A stretch of 64,000 nt of DNA from Actinomycetota bacterium (GCA_009698575.1 WLPX01000006.1:22353-86352), one strand, 5' to 3'. Positions 8,958 through 18,408 are shown, counted from the first letter of the stretch. Made by a program: numbers and translations. The notes: a model not told the origin generated them from the sequence alone.

Positions 8958-9473
8958 GTGAGCACATCTGATGAGGTCGACCGAATCGTAGCTGCCTGGA
9001 AGCGGGAGCGGCCAGACCTTGATGTGGCACCGCTACAAATTTTGAGTCGCGTATCGCGCCTTGCTCGACATTTAGATTTGGCTCGGAGAGAAGCGTTTGA
9101 AACACACGACTTGGAAGCTGGCGAATTCGATGTCCTTGCTGCCTTGCGTAGAGCGGGAAAGCCATATGCCTTAACACCATCGGCATTAATCGCTCAAAAT
9201 TTAGTCACAAGTGGAACTATGACCAATCGAATTGATCGATTGGAATCAAAGAATTTAGTTTCACGTCAACCAGATCCAACAGACGGCCGCGGAGTTTTAG
9301 TTCAGTTAACCGGCAGCGGTAAGACCGCGGTAGATCGAGCGTTAGATGAATTGTTAGCTAGAGAAAAATCACTACTTGCGAACGTTTCTGCGGCTGATCG
9401 AGAAAAGTTGGCAACAGTATTGCGAAACATTGTTTTGCCGTTTGACGAAGAATCCGCCGGAACCGAGTACTAA
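8958..9473 (+). CDS. MarR-family transcriptional regulator
   Basis: 171 aa. Winged-helix regulator of the MarR family: an N-terminal dimerisation helix, EFDVLAALRR, the recognition-helix region TSGTMTNRIDRLESKNLVSRQ, and the wing with DGRGVLVQLT, the family's most conserved DxRxxxxxLT block. Ligand and regulon are unknown. GTG start in leaderless arrangement 18 bp after ispE. Its stop abuts that of the convergent TetR gene, so the two regulators share a 3' boundary with no terminator. Confidence 0.9.
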   Translation: MSTSDEVDRIVAAWKRERPDLDVAPLQILSRVSRLARHLDLARREAFETHDLEAGEFDVLAALRRAGKPYALTPSALIAQNLVTSGTMTNRIDRLESKNLVSRQPDPTDGRGVLVQLTGSGKTAVDRALDELLAREKSLLANVSAADREKLATVLRNIVLPFDEESAGTEY

Positions 9474-10169
9474 CTAGTCTGCGATGCGTCGACTAATTAG
9501 TCGAGGGTTGCTTTCAAGTCCGACTGCGCCGTTCCAAACTAAGTTAACTAGATGTGCGATGACTTCGTCTTTAGGAGTGTCGCGCTCATCCAGCCACCAT
9601 TGTCCAGTTAAGGCAACCATTCCTACGAACATGTGGGCATACATTGGCGCCATTTGGAATGGGAACCCACGAAGTTTAAATTCCTTAGAAAGCAATTCTT
9701 CGACTCGTTGAGCCACATCAGAAAGCAAGGAAGCAAAGCTTCCAGTTGCAGTAGCGGATGATGAAGCAGCGGGCGAGTCACGCAACAAAATTCGGAAGCC
9801 ATCAGTATTGGACTCGATGTAATCAAAAAGTGCACAAGCAGTTTGTTCAAGTAACAAGCGCGGATGGACTGCTGTCAGGGCTTTAGTGATTGAGTTAAGT
9901 AGATAGGTCATTTCGCGATCAACGACAACTGCGTACAAGCCATCCTTTGATCCAAAGTGTTCATAGACCACTGGCTTAGAGACGTTCGCAGTATTTGCAA
10001 TTTCCTCGACCGTGACAGATTCAAAGCCTTTTTCAGCAAATAGCATTCGCCCAACTTCGACTAATTGCGCGCGACGTTCGTGACCTGTCATTCGGACACG
10101 ATCAGCATCAGATGCGCGAGAACGACTGGATAAGTCCAGGTCGTTTTCGTGATCGTGTGCGATAGCCAC
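9474..10169 (-). CDS. TetR-family transcriptional regulator
   Basis: About 231 aa from GTG 10169, which has GGGAAAG just upstream. The frame stays open to an ATG at 10277, but the extra 36 residues do not resemble the family; an internal ATG at 10091 is the shortest alternative. The N-terminal HTH is clear: RRAQLVEVGRMLFAEKGFES, VTVEEIANTANVSKPVVYEHFGSK. The C-terminal ligand domain (WWLDERDTPKDE, MFVGMVALTGQ) resembles those of fatty-acid or drug-responsive TetR proteins, but the ligand cannot be deduced. It converges on the MarR gene and lies upstream of tRNA-Gln. Confidence 0.88.
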   Translation of the reverse strand: MAIAHDHENDLDLSSRSRASDADRVRMTGHERRAQLVEVGRMLFAEKGFESVTVEEIANTANVSKPVVYEHFGSKDGLYAVVVDREMTYLLNSITKALTAVHPRLLLEQTACALFDYIESNTDGFRILLRDSPAASSSATATGSFASLLSDVAQRVEELLSKEFKLRGFPFQMAPMYAHMFVGMVALTGQWWLDERDTPKDEVIAHLVNLVWNGAVGLESNPRLISRRIAD

Positions 10170-10371
10170 TAGCTTTCCCAATCCGTTAGTCAGTGCGGCG
10201 CAGACCGACGATCGGACAAACTCCCAATGCATATATCTGCTGGGTTTAAGGATACCGCTTGCGCATTTAGCGGTCATCGCGCGAGAATCCCTACACGTTT
10301 TGGGAAACTAGCCCTTAAACGCATAAGATTTGCAGGCGGGTTAGGTGTTTTTAAGCAAACCTTAACTGCTT

Positions 10372-10442
10372 TCCCGGATCGTCTAATGGCAGGACAGCAC
10401 TCTTTGGAGGTGCTTATCGTGGTTCGAATCCACGTCCGGGAG
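10372..10442 (+). tRNA. tRNA-Gln (anticodon UUG)
   Basis: Cloverleaf read by hand: acceptor TCCCGGA/TCCGGGA, anticodon stem GCACT/GGTGC around loop CTTTGGA (anticodon TTG), and T-loop GGTTCGAATCC. Discriminator G; the full CCA is not encoded. tRNA-Gln just upstream of glmU is a conserved actinobacterial arrangement. Confidence 0.95.
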
Positions 10443-10468
10443 CAACACCAGAACAGTAAACTAGGTAT

Positions 10469-11914
10469 GTGAACAACACGGGCGCACACTCTAATCCGCC
10501 CGCCGCAATTATTTTGTTAGCCGCTGGCGCTGGCACTCGCATGAAATCGACTAAGCCAAAAGTTTTGCACCAGGTTGCAGGCATGGCTTTGGTAGATCAT
10601 GTGTTAGCAGCTGTAGCTCCGCTGGGAAGTACCAATACTTTGGTTGTGGTTGGTCATGACAAGGAATTAGTTTCCGAACACTTAAAGAACAAGCATCCAA
10701 AAGTTGTGACTGCTGTACAAGCCAAACAAAATGGCACCGGACATGCAGTAAAAGTCGCACTTGCTGAATTAGGAAAAGTGTCAGGACCAGTTCTAATTTT
10801 GGCGGGTGACACACCACTGCTTACTTCTGCTGACTTGCAAAACACCCTCGCGGGATTAGCTGGCAATTCTGCAACGGTCCTTACTGCGCACTTAGCCGAT
10901 CCAACTGGGTACGGACGAATTGTTCGTGGCGCTGATGGCGGCCTAGACAAAATTGTGGAACACAAAGACGCAACTGCCGAACAACTTGCTATCAGTGAAG
11001 TTAATTCTGGCGTTTATGCATTTGATGCCGACTTGTTACGCGCTGCGCTAGAAAACTTGGCGACTGATAATTCGCAAGGGGAACAGTACTTAACAGATGT
11101 CCTTGGAATTTTGCGTGGCCAAGGCCATAGCGTTGCTGCTGTTGTAACTACCGAAGAAAACATTTTGGGCGTTAATGACCGCCGACAGCTTGCTGCAGCT
11201 GGAGCGGTTCTTCGTTCTCGGATTTGTGACGAGTGGATGCTAGCTGGCGTAACCATGGTCGACCCAACCACAGTGTGGATTGATCGAACTGTTGAACTCG
11301 AAGCTGATGTAACAATTTTGCCAAACGTCACAATTAGTGGTGCCAGCAAGATTCGCAATGGTGCCAACATCGGACCAGATTGCTCATTGCATGACACAGT
11401 AGTTGATCATTGCGCCACGGTAGTTAGAACTACCTCAAACGGTGCAATTATTGGTGAACGTGCAAACGTTGGGCCATATACATATCTGCGCCCGGGCACA
11501 GTTCTTGGTGCTGGTGCAAAAGCTGGTGGCTTCGTAGAAATGAAGAATGCCAATCTCGGCCCAAATGCAAAAGTGCCACACCTTTCTTATGTTGGCGACG
11601 CCACGATCGGCGAAGGCACCAACATTGGAGCAGCCACAGTATTCGTGAACTATGACGGCCAAGAAAAGCATCACACCCAAGTCGGCAGTCACGTTCGGAT
11701 CGGAAGCGACACCATGTTAGTTGCGCCGTTGGTTATTGGTGACGGTGCCTATACGGCCGCGGGCTCAGTTATTACTGAGGACGTGCCTGCAGGTTCAATG
11801 GCCGTTGGCCGGGCCCGACAGCGCAACATTGTTGACTGGGTGCTTCGACGCAGACCCGGTAGCGACTCTGCCCAAGCAGCACTGGCAGACTCATCCCATA
11901 AGAACTCCAAGTAA
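10469..11914 (+). CDS. glmU: Bifunctional UDP-N-acetylglucosamine pyrophosphorylase / glucosamine-1-phosphate N-acetyltransferase
   Basis: 481 aa cytoplasmic enzyme making UDP-GlcNAc for peptidoglycan. The N-terminal half is the uridylyltransferase: LAAGAGTRMKSTKPKVLH, QNGTGHAV, GDTPLL and GYGRIVR. The C-terminal half is a left-handed beta-helix of hexapeptide repeats with YLRPGTVLG, FVEMKN, HLSYVGDA and NIGAATVFVNYDG, the acetyltransferase site. The GTG at 10469 overlaps an out-of-frame ATG at 10467. The C-terminal tail is low complexity. prs follows after 10 bp. Confidence 0.97.
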   Translation: MNNTGAHSNPPAAIILLAAGAGTRMKSTKPKVLHQVAGMALVDHVLAAVAPLGSTNTLVVVGHDKELVSEHLKNKHPKVVTAVQAKQNGTGHAVKVALAELGKVSGPVLILAGDTPLLTSADLQNTLAGLAGNSATVLTAHLADPTGYGRIVRGADGGLDKIVEHKDATAEQLAISEVNSGVYAFDADLLRAALENLATDNSQGEQYLTDVLGILRGQGHSVAAVVTTEENILGVNDRRQLAAAGAVLRSRICDEWMLAGVTMVDPTTVWIDRTVELEADVTILPNVTISGASKIRNGANIGPDCSLHDTVVDHCATVVRTTSNGAIIGERANVGPYTYLRPGTVLGAGAKAGGFVEMKNANLGPNAKVPHLSYVGDATIGEGTNIGAATVFVNYDGQEKHHTQVGSHVRIGSDTMLVAPLVIGDGAYTAAGSVITEDVPAGSMAVGRARQRNIVDWVLRRRPGSDSAQAALADSSHKNSK

Positions 11915-11924
11915 AGGAAACAAG

Positions 11925-12905
11925 ATGACTGGCATCACGCAGAACAATGCAAAGCGGATGGTTCTTATCGCAGGCCGGTCACACCCTGAATTAGCGAAAG
12001 CGGTCGCTGACAACTTAGGAACTGAGTTAGTTCCAACACGTGCTTTCAACTTTGCAAATGGTGAAATCTTCGTTCGCTTCGAAGAGTCAATTCGTGGTTG
12101 CGACGTATTCGTACTGCAAACTCACGCAGCTCCAGTAAACGAGTGGATCATGGAGCACTTGCTCATGGTTGATGCACTGAAACGTGCTTCAGCCAAGCGC
12201 ATCACAGTTGTGGCACCGTTTTATGGTTACGCCCGGCAAGATAAAAAGCATGCTGGGCGCGAGCCAATCTCAGCGCGCTTGATGGCTGACCTATTTGCTG
12301 CGGCTGGTGCCGATCGCTTGATGAGCGTTGACTTACACACCGCTCAAATTCAAGGTTTCTTTGATGGCCCAGTAGATCACTTATTTGCACTTCCAATTTT
12401 GGCTGCGCATGTTGGGCGCACGGTTGACCGCGACAAAATTACAGTGGTCTCACCGGATGCTGGACGAGTTCGGGTTGCAGAACGCTGGACGGATATTTTG
12501 GGTGCGCCACTTGCCATCATGCATAAGCGTCGTGATCCAGATGTCCCAAATGAAGCCAAGGTACTTGAAGTAGTCGGTGACGTTAATGGTCGAGTTTGTG
12601 TAATCGTTGACGACATGATCGATACCGGCGGCACGATCGTAAAAGCATCAGAAGCATTATTTGAAAATGGCGCCTCTGATGTAATTGTTACTGCGACTCA
12701 TGGAATTTTCTCATCACCTGCAGCCCAGCGCTTACAAGATTCCGGTATCCGCGAGGTAGTCGTTACAGACACACTTCCGATTGCTGTTGAAAATCAATTC
12801 TCAAATCTGACTATCTTGCCTATTGCTCCGTTGCTAGCTCGGGCAATCAAAGAAGTCTTCGATGAAGGCTCCGTGGCAAGTTTGTTCGACCATGTCGGCG
12901 TGTAA
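11925..12905 (+). CDS. prs: Ribose-phosphate pyrophosphokinase (PRPP synthetase)
   Basis: 326 aa from ATG 11925, which has AAGGAAA upstream. The frame continues upstream into glmU (to 11721), but that part is only the shadow of the glmU C-terminus. Makes PRPP from ribose-5-phosphate and ATP for nucleotide, His and Trp synthesis. Motifs: FANGEIFVRFEESIRG, the flexible loop around YARQDKKHAGREPI, VDLHTAQIQGFFD, and the PRPP-binding loop VDDMIDTGGT. Second gene of the glmU-prs pair. Confidence 0.97.
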   Translation: MTGITQNNAKRMVLIAGRSHPELAKAVADNLGTELVPTRAFNFANGEIFVRFEESIRGCDVFVLQTHAAPVNEWIMEHLLMVDALKRASAKRITVVAPFYGYARQDKKHAGREPISARLMADLFAAAGADRLMSVDLHTAQIQGFFDGPVDHLFALPILAAHVGRTVDRDKITVVSPDAGRVRVAERWTDILGAPLAIMHKRRDPDVPNEAKVLEVVGDVNGRVCVIVDDMIDTGGTIVKASEALFENGASDVIVTATHGIFSSPAAQRLQDSGIREVVVTDTLPIAVENQFSNLTILPIAPLLARAIKEVFDEGSVASLFDHVGV

Positions 12906-12942
12906 CTAAATCCACCGATATTTGTCAAGGTTTTGGCTAATT

Positions 12943-12972
12943 TTGGTCAGATGTCTATACCTGGGCTAATCT
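12943..12972 (+). promoter_or_regulatory. Candidate sigma-70-type promoter for rplY-pth
   Basis: TTGGTC (12943-12948), an 18 bp spacer and TAATCT (12967-12972) lie in the 161 bp gap between prs and rplY. Transcription would begin near 12980, giving an ~85 nt leader before the rplY SD (GAGGAG). Confidence 0.4.
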
Positions 12973-13066
12973 AGGGATGCTCCTCGGCGAGGGCCCTAAA
13001 AAGCCGTAATCGACGAAGGTCCGTTGTGGAGCTATCCATAAATGACCTAGTTCGAGGAGAAATACA

Positions 13067-13543
13067 ATGAGTGACGCATTAGTCGCCGAAGCCCGTTCAG
13101 ATTTTGGTAAGGGTGCTGCACGTCGCCTACGCCGTGACGGCAAAGTTCCAGCTGTGGTTTATGGCCACGGCATTACCCCAATCCACATTGCTCTAGATGC
13201 TCACACCTTGCGCTTAACACTTCGCAAGAAAGTTACATCCCTAGAGATCGTGCTCAATGGAAAAACCGAAACTGTAGCGCCTCGCGATCTACAGATCGAT
13301 CCAGTAACCCGAGGCATAGAACACGTTGACTTGGTTTATGTAACTGCAGCGGAAGCTGCTTCCCTTGCGCGCGAAGCTGTTGAAGCTCATGCTCGTCAGG
13401 AAGAAGCATCAGCTGCAGCAATCGCACACGCAGAATCAAAGGCAGCAGCTCGCGCTGATGCCGATGCTGCAAATGTTGGCGATGCACCTGCTAGTTCAAG
13501 CAATGACAGCAGCGATGCACCTGCAGGGGAATCTGCAGAGTAA
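13067..13543 (+). CDS. rplY: Large-subunit ribosomal protein bL25 (CTC type), shortened, with Ala-rich tail
   Basis: 158 aa. Residues 1 to ~95 form the 5S rRNA-binding L25 domain: RSDFGKGAARRLRRDGKVPAV, VVYGHG, and RDLQIDPVTRGIEHVDLVYV. The CTC/TL5-type C-terminal beta domain usual in actinobacteria is not recognisable. From ~100 on the protein is an Ala/Ser/Asp/Glu-rich low-complexity tail. GAGGAG lies upstream of the ATG. pth follows 4 bp after the stop. The order prs-rplY-pth is conserved in actinobacteria. Confidence 0.93.
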   Translation: MSDALVAEARSDFGKGAARRLRRDGKVPAVVYGHGITPIHIALDAHTLRLTLRKKVTSLEIVLNGKTETVAPRDLQIDPVTRGIEHVDLVYVTAAEAASLAREAVEAHARQEEASAAAIAHAESKAAARADADAANVGDAPASSSNDSSDAPAGESAE

Positions 13544-13547
13544 GACC

Positions 13548-14126
13548 GTGTCTGATAACGGTGCGTGGCTTGTTGTGGGACTCGGTAATCCGGGTCCCAC
13601 ATACGCATCTACGCGCCACAATATCGGCGCGATGGTTATTGACGAACTAGCCGCACAAAACTCAGGAAAGCTAACTCGGCATAAACGAGCCCTAGCTGAA
13701 GTATGCGAGACACGAATTAATGGCATCCAAACGATTTTGGTGAAACCGCTTTCCTATATGAATGAATCCGGTGGCCCAGTTAAAGCGTTAGCAAGTTTTT
13801 ATAAGGTGCCCCTAGAACAAATAGTGGTGCTTCATGATGAGCTCGACATCACGTTAGCCGCGATTCGTGTGAAATTTGGTGGCGGCGACAATGGCCACAA
13901 TGGTTTAAAGTCCATTCGCTCCGCTTTTGACAGTGGCGACTGGCATCGAATTCGATTAGGTATCGGGCGACCTCCTGGCCAGCAAGATCCGGCAGATTTT
14001 GTATTGCGAAACTTTGCAACCTCAGAGGCCACGCAAGTTGCGGAATTAAGGACTCAAGGTTGCGAAGCCGTTGCCTGTCTAATTACCGAAGGCTTAGTGG
14101 CAGCTCAGAATGCGTATAACTCATGA
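13548..14126 (+). CDS. pth: Peptidyl-tRNA hydrolase
   Basis: 192 aa from GTG 13548. The reading frame is open further upstream (to 13365), but that stretch is an out-of-frame copy of the rplY tail. Releases peptides from prematurely dissociated peptidyl-tRNA. Motifs: VVGLGNPGPTYASTRHNIG with the catalytic His, KPLSYMNESGGPV, VVLHDELD, and GGGDNGHNGLKSI. The stop overlaps the next start (ATGA), implying coupling. Confidence 0.97.
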   Translation: MSDNGAWLVVGLGNPGPTYASTRHNIGAMVIDELAAQNSGKLTRHKRALAEVCETRINGIQTILVKPLSYMNESGGPVKALASFYKVPLEQIVVLHDELDITLAAIRVKFGGGDNGHNGLKSIRSAFDSGDWHRIRLGIGRPPGQQDPADFVLRNFATSEATQVAELRTQGCEAVACLITEGLVAAQNAYNS

Positions 14127-14929
14127 ACGATCACGAGTTAGCCCGAAAATTAGCTCGGGAAACCGGATCTTTATTACTTGGGCTGCGTACACACGCAGCA
14201 AGCATTTCAAATTCTACGGACAGCGCTCGGTCAGCATTAGCCGAAGAGATTCTGGGAAGCGAAGGCGATCGCGTCGCTCACGATTATTTGCTGGAGCAGT
14301 TCACAATTCACCGACCGGATGATGTGGTCTTGAGTGAAGAGGGCGACTTGGAAGTCGAACGACTCTCCGCAAATCGCGTTTGGATTGTGGATCCGCTTGA
14401 TGGCACTGCGCAATATTCTTCTGGTGGGGATGACTTTGCAGTTCATATTGCGCTTTGGCAAGCTGATTCTGACCTGGCTGGCAAGATAACAGCCGCTAGC
14501 GTTTCGGTACCTGCACGCAACGAACTTTGGTCAATGGATGAACCCATCCAGCGTTACCAACCCAAAGGTGAACCAATTCGAATTTTAGTTTCCCGCAGTC
14601 GCCCGCCTAAAGAACTTGCAAACGTAGTTGCAGCACTCCAGCAACAACTTCCAGAACGTGGCCAAGTCCAAGTCATCCCAATGGGATCAGTTGGAGCAAA
14701 AGTTGGCGCGATCTTGTCAGACCAGGCTGATGCCTACTTTAATTCGGGTGGATTTTACGAATGGGACTTAGCCGCGCCACTTGGAATCGCCATCCACAAC
14801 GGATTAGACGTTACCGACTGTAGGGGAAAGCAAATTGAATTGAACCAAGTTAATTTGCGCGTGAAAGATATTTTGATTTCGCGTAACGAGTTAACTGCAA
14901 CGATTGTCTCTGCTCTGGCACAAAAATGA
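14123..14929 (+). CDS. cysQ: Inositol-monophosphatase-family phosphatase, CysQ-like (3'(2'),5'-bisphosphate nucleotidase)
   Basis: 268 aa Mg-dependent phosphatase of the FIG/IMPase superfamily. Metal-binding residues: SEEG (71-74), DPLDGT (90-95) and EWDLAAP near the C-terminus. Actinobacterial CysQ proteins hydrolyse PAP/PAPS, recycling by-products of sulfate assimilation; inositol phosphatase activity cannot be excluded. The start overlaps pth by 4 bp (ATGA), and the stop overlaps the mfd start in the same way, so pth-cysQ-mfd read as one unit. Confidence 0.88.
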   Translation: MNDHELARKLARETGSLLLGLRTHAASISNSTDSARSALAEEILGSEGDRVAHDYLLEQFTIHRPDDVVLSEEGDLEVERLSANRVWIVDPLDGTAQYSSGGDDFAVHIALWQADSDLAGKITAASVSVPARNELWSMDEPIQRYQPKGEPIRILVSRSRPPKELANVVAALQQQLPERGQVQVIPMGSVGAKVGAILSDQADAYFNSGGFYEWDLAAPLGIAIHNGLDVTDCRGKQIELNQVNLRVKDILISRNELTATIVSALAQK

Positions 14930-17900
14930 CGTTAGGTGCAGTGAGCAAAGCCATTGCTCAAGATGAAGTTATTCAAGAATCGATTTCCGACGTGGCTGCA
15001 AAAGTCAGACTTCGATTAGCGTTACCAAAATCGGCAATTTCATATGTCGCAGCAGTAGTTGCCCAAAACTATCCAGTTGTTTTAATTGCAGCAACGGAAC
15101 GTGCTGCGCAAGATTATGCAAATGTGTTACAGGATTTTGTGCCCGCACAAAACATTGCGATTTTCCCTGCCTGGGAAACTTTGCCGCATGAACGCTTGAG
15201 CCCAAGTAGCGATACGGTCGGCAGACGTATGGCAGTGTTGCGCCGATTAGCTCACCCCGACGAAATTGGTCCAATCACAGTTTTGGTAACTAGCGCTCGG
15301 GCATTTATTCAGCCAATCGTTGCTGGTTTGGGTCAAATTCCAGCCTTGAACTTTGCCGCAGGTGATGACCTGGCACTAGAGCAATTAGTTGGCGAACTAT
15401 CTCGGCTGGGCTTTGAGCGCGTTGACTTGGTGGATCGTCGTGGCCAATTCGCAGTTCGCGGTGGAATTGTGGATTTGTTTCCACCTGCCGAAGAGCACCC
15501 ACTTCGCGTGGAATTCTGGGGCGATACCGTGGAAGAGATTCGTGCCTTTTCGATTGCCGATCAAAGGTCGCTAGGCACCGCAGTTGATCGAGTTTTTGCC
15601 ACAGCCTGTCGAGAATTGTTAATTACGGAAGACGTGGTTAAGCGAGCGAGCAAATTAGCGCTGCAACACCCTGAGCTAGCAGAAATTTTGGAAAAGGTAT
15701 CAGCAGGAATTGCGGCCGAAGGCATGGAGAGCCTGATTCCAGTCTTGGTTCCAAAACTTGAATTATTAATTGATGTAGTCAATCCCAAATCAATAATCAT
15801 TGAAGCTGAGCCGGAACGATTAGAAACTCGCGCTCATGAATTGGTTTCCACTAGTGCGGAATTTCTAGAAGCTTCGTGGAGTAATGCCACTGCGGGAAAT
15901 GTAACTCCAATTGATTTAGGCGCAAGTGCCTTTCGGGACTATCAGGAATTACGGGACGCCAGTAGCACTTTTGCTTGGCTTGGACTTTCAACTTTGGCTG
16001 GGCCACAAGATCAGTCGCCGGCTTTTGAGCAAATTCGAGATTACCGATCCCGCGTTGATGAGTTTGCAACTGACATTCGTACTTGGTGGCAAGCAAAGCA
16101 ACAAGTTGCCGTTGTCATGGCTGGGCATGGCTCAACTGAGCGCCTAGTGGCTACTTTGATGGAATTAGGTATTCCAGCGAGACAAACGGAAGTTCTCACA
16201 CCTGGACTTACTGAAAATGTAGTGGAAGTGACAGTAGGTCACTTAGAAAACGGCATCCATGCCAAGTCTGCAAACTTAGTAGTTATTACTGAAGTTGATT
16301 TATTTGGCAGTCGCGATACTGCTCGAGATACGCGTAGCCTGCCAAGTAAGCGCAGAGCAGTAATCGATCCATTAACTTTAAAAAGCGGAGACCATGTAGT
16401 TCACGAACAACATGGTGTCGGTAAATACATAGAAATGTCGCAACGCACAATAGCAAATGCCACGCGCGAATATTTAGTAATTGAATACGCAGCAAGTAAA
16501 CGTGGGCAACGTGGGGACCGACTTTATGTTCCCAGTGATCAGTTGGATCAAGTCACTAGATATGTAGGTGGCGAAGCGCCTTCACTTAACAGACTGGGTG
16601 GCGGGGACTGGGCTGCAACTAAGTCTCGAGCTCGACGCGCAGTTCGCCAGATAGCGGGAGAGTTGATTCGGCTTTATGCCGCACGTATGGCAAGTAAGGG
16701 TTTTGCTTTTTCAGGCGATAGTCCGTGGCAACGTGAATTAGAAGATGCCTTCGAGTATGTGGAAACTCCCGATCAGTTAGTAACAATCGAAGAAGTCAAA
16801 CGCGACATGGAAAACGATGTGCCAATGGATCGCTTGGTCTGTGGCGATGTTGGATATGGCAAAACTGAAATTGCAGTTCGCGCTGCATTTAAAGCTGTGC
16901 AAGATGGAAAACAAGTTGCGATCTTGGTACCAACCACATTGTTGGTCCAGCAACACTTTGAAACGTTTTCTCGGCGGTATGCACAATTCCCAGTAAAGCT
17001 AGCTGCGCTTTCCAGATTCCAAACAGATTCCCAAGTCCGAGAAGTTTTTGCGGGAATTACCGATGGCACCATCGACATAGTTATTGGTACGCACCGATTG
17101 TTTAATCCTGAAGTTAGATTCAGAGATTTGGGCTTAGTCATAGTTGATGAAGAGCAGCGATTTGGTGTTGAACATAAAGAACACTTAAAAGCACTTCGCA
17201 CCAATGTCGACATGTTAACGATGTCCGCCACTCCAATACCGCGGACGTTAGAAATGGCCGTAACTGGATTGCGAGAAATGTCTACGATCCAGACACCACC
17301 GGAAGAACGTCATCCAGTTCTAACCACAGTTGGTCCCTATGACGAAAAATTTATTACGGCTGCCATTCACCGCGAATTAATTCGAGATGGTCAAGTTTTC
17401 TTTGTGCATAACCGAGTAGAAAGCATTAACCGAGTTGCCGCACGGTTGGCCGAGATAGTTCCGGAAGCTCGTATCGCAGTAGCGCACGGTCAAATGAACG
17501 AACATACTCTCGAGCAAATAATCGTAGATTTCTGGGAACACAAATTCGACATTTTGGTTTCGACGACAATTATTGAAAGTGGCCTGGACATTCCAAATGC
17601 CAACACTTTAATTGTTGATCGCGCCGAGACTTTTGGACTTTCGCAATTACATCAACTTCGGGGCCGGGTAGGTCGTAGTCGAGAACGTGGTTATGCATAT
17701 TTCTTGTATGCTCCGGATCGACCATTGAGTGAGAATGCACATGACCGGCTTTCCACAATTGCTGCCCATACTGACTTAGGTTCCGGCATGGCAGTTGCTA
17801 TGAAAGATCTTGAAATCCGTGGCGCTGGAAATTTACTTGGTGGCGAACAAAGCGGTCACATCGCTGACGTTGGATTTGATTTGTATGTCCGGCTTGTTGG

Positions 17901-18408
17901 TGAAGCAGTTGCCGAGGTTCGATCTGGTGGCCAAATTGTCGTAGATGAAGTTGTAAAAGTTGAATTGCCCGTGGATGCTCACTTGCCGCATAGCTATGTG
18001 CCCGAGGAGCGATTACGTCTTGAGGCGTATCGTCGTCTGGCTGATGCTCGAACACTGGATGATGTAACTGCAGTTGTTGAAGAGCTAGCAGATCGCTACG
18101 GAACTCTTCCGATTCCAGTAGAAACTTTAGTTTCGATCGCTCGCCTTCGCGTTAACCTGCAGGCCGTTGGAATCACAGAAGTGATTGCAACTTCGTCTAG
18201 TGTGAAATTTGCGCCAGTGGAATTACCAGAATCGCGGATACTGCGCCTTAATCGCCTTTACCCAGGATCTGTCATTAAACCTGCAACGCGTACGATTGTG
18301 GTACCCCGCACTAAAGGTTCACTAATCGGTGTCGCCAACCAGGCATCTGATGTTGACCTAGTTGAGTGGGTTTCCACATGGGTGGCAACAGTCGTTGCTG
18401 CTGAGTAA
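14926..18408 (+). CDS. mfd: Transcription-repair coupling factor Mfd
   Basis: 1160 aa, full length. Mfd removes RNA polymerase stalled at DNA lesions and recruits UvrA. Domains in order: N-terminal UvrB-homology module (FPAWETLPHERLSPSSDTVGRR, RGGIVDLFPP); a CarD-like RNA polymerase interaction domain around HVVHEQHGVGKY; RecG-like translocase with Walker A GYGKT (643-647), DEEQ (741-744), SATPIPRT and QLRGRVGRS; C-terminal TRCF domain. The ATG overlaps the cysQ stop (ATGA). Confidence 0.98.
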   Translation: MTLGAVSKAIAQDEVIQESISDVAAKVRLRLALPKSAISYVAAVVAQNYPVVLIAATERAAQDYANVLQDFVPAQNIAIFPAWETLPHERLSPSSDTVGRRMAVLRRLAHPDEIGPITVLVTSARAFIQPIVAGLGQIPALNFAAGDDLALEQLVGELSRLGFERVDLVDRRGQFAVRGGIVDLFPPAEEHPLRVEFWGDTVEEIRAFSIADQRSLGTAVDRVFATACRELLITEDVVKRASKLALQHPELAEILEKVSAGIAAEGMESLIPVLVPKLELLIDVVNPKSIIIEAEPERLETRAHELVSTSAEFLEASWSNATAGNVTPIDLGASAFRDYQELRDASSTFAWLGLSTLAGPQDQSPAFEQIRDYRSRVDEFATDIRTWWQAKQQVAVVMAGHGSTERLVATLMELGIPARQTEVLTPGLTENVVEVTVGHLENGIHAKSANLVVITEVDLFGSRDTARDTRSLPSKRRAVIDPLTLKSGDHVVHEQHGVGKYIEMSQRTIANATREYLVIEYAASKRGQRGDRLYVPSDQLDQVTRYVGGEAPSLNRLGGGDWAATKSRARRAVRQIAGELIRLYAARMASKGFAFSGDSPWQRELEDAFEYVETPDQLVTIEEVKRDMENDVPMDRLVCGDVGYGKTEIAVRAAFKAVQDGKQVAILVPTTLLVQQHFETFSRRYAQFPVKLAALSRFQTDSQVREVFAGITDGTIDIVIGTHRLFNPEVRFRDLGLVIVDEEQRFGVEHKEHLKALRTNVDMLTMSATPIPRTLEMAVTGLREMSTIQTPPEERHPVLTTVGPYDEKFITAAIHRELIRDGQVFFVHNRVESINRVAARLAEIVPEARIAVAHGQMNEHTLEQIIVDFWEHKFDILVSTTIIESGLDIPNANTLIVDRAETFGLSQLHQLRGRVGRSRERGYAYFLYAPDRPLSENAHDRLSTIAAHTDLGSGMAVAMKDLEIRGAGNLLGGEQSGHIADVGFDLYVRLVGEAVAEVRSGGQIVVDEVVKVELPVDAHLPHSYVPEERLRLEAYRRLADARTLDDVTAVVEELADRYGTLPIPVETLVSIARLRVNLQAVGITEVIATSSSVKFAPVELPESRILRLNRLYPGSVIKPATRTIVVPRTKGSLIGVANQASDVDLVEWVSTWVATVVAAE

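Noticed and set aside
10170..10277. 36-residue N-terminal extension of the TetR gene
   Set aside because: No TetR-like sequence; a GTG with SD at 10169 is better placed before the HTH domain.
11721..11924. Upstream in-frame extension of prs
   Set aside because: It overlaps glmU in another frame and has no family resemblance; ATG 11925 has a good SD and the expected N-terminus.
13365..13547. N-terminal extension of pth
   Set aside because: It is a frame-shifted reading of the low-complexity rplY tail; GTG 13548 gives the normal Pth start.
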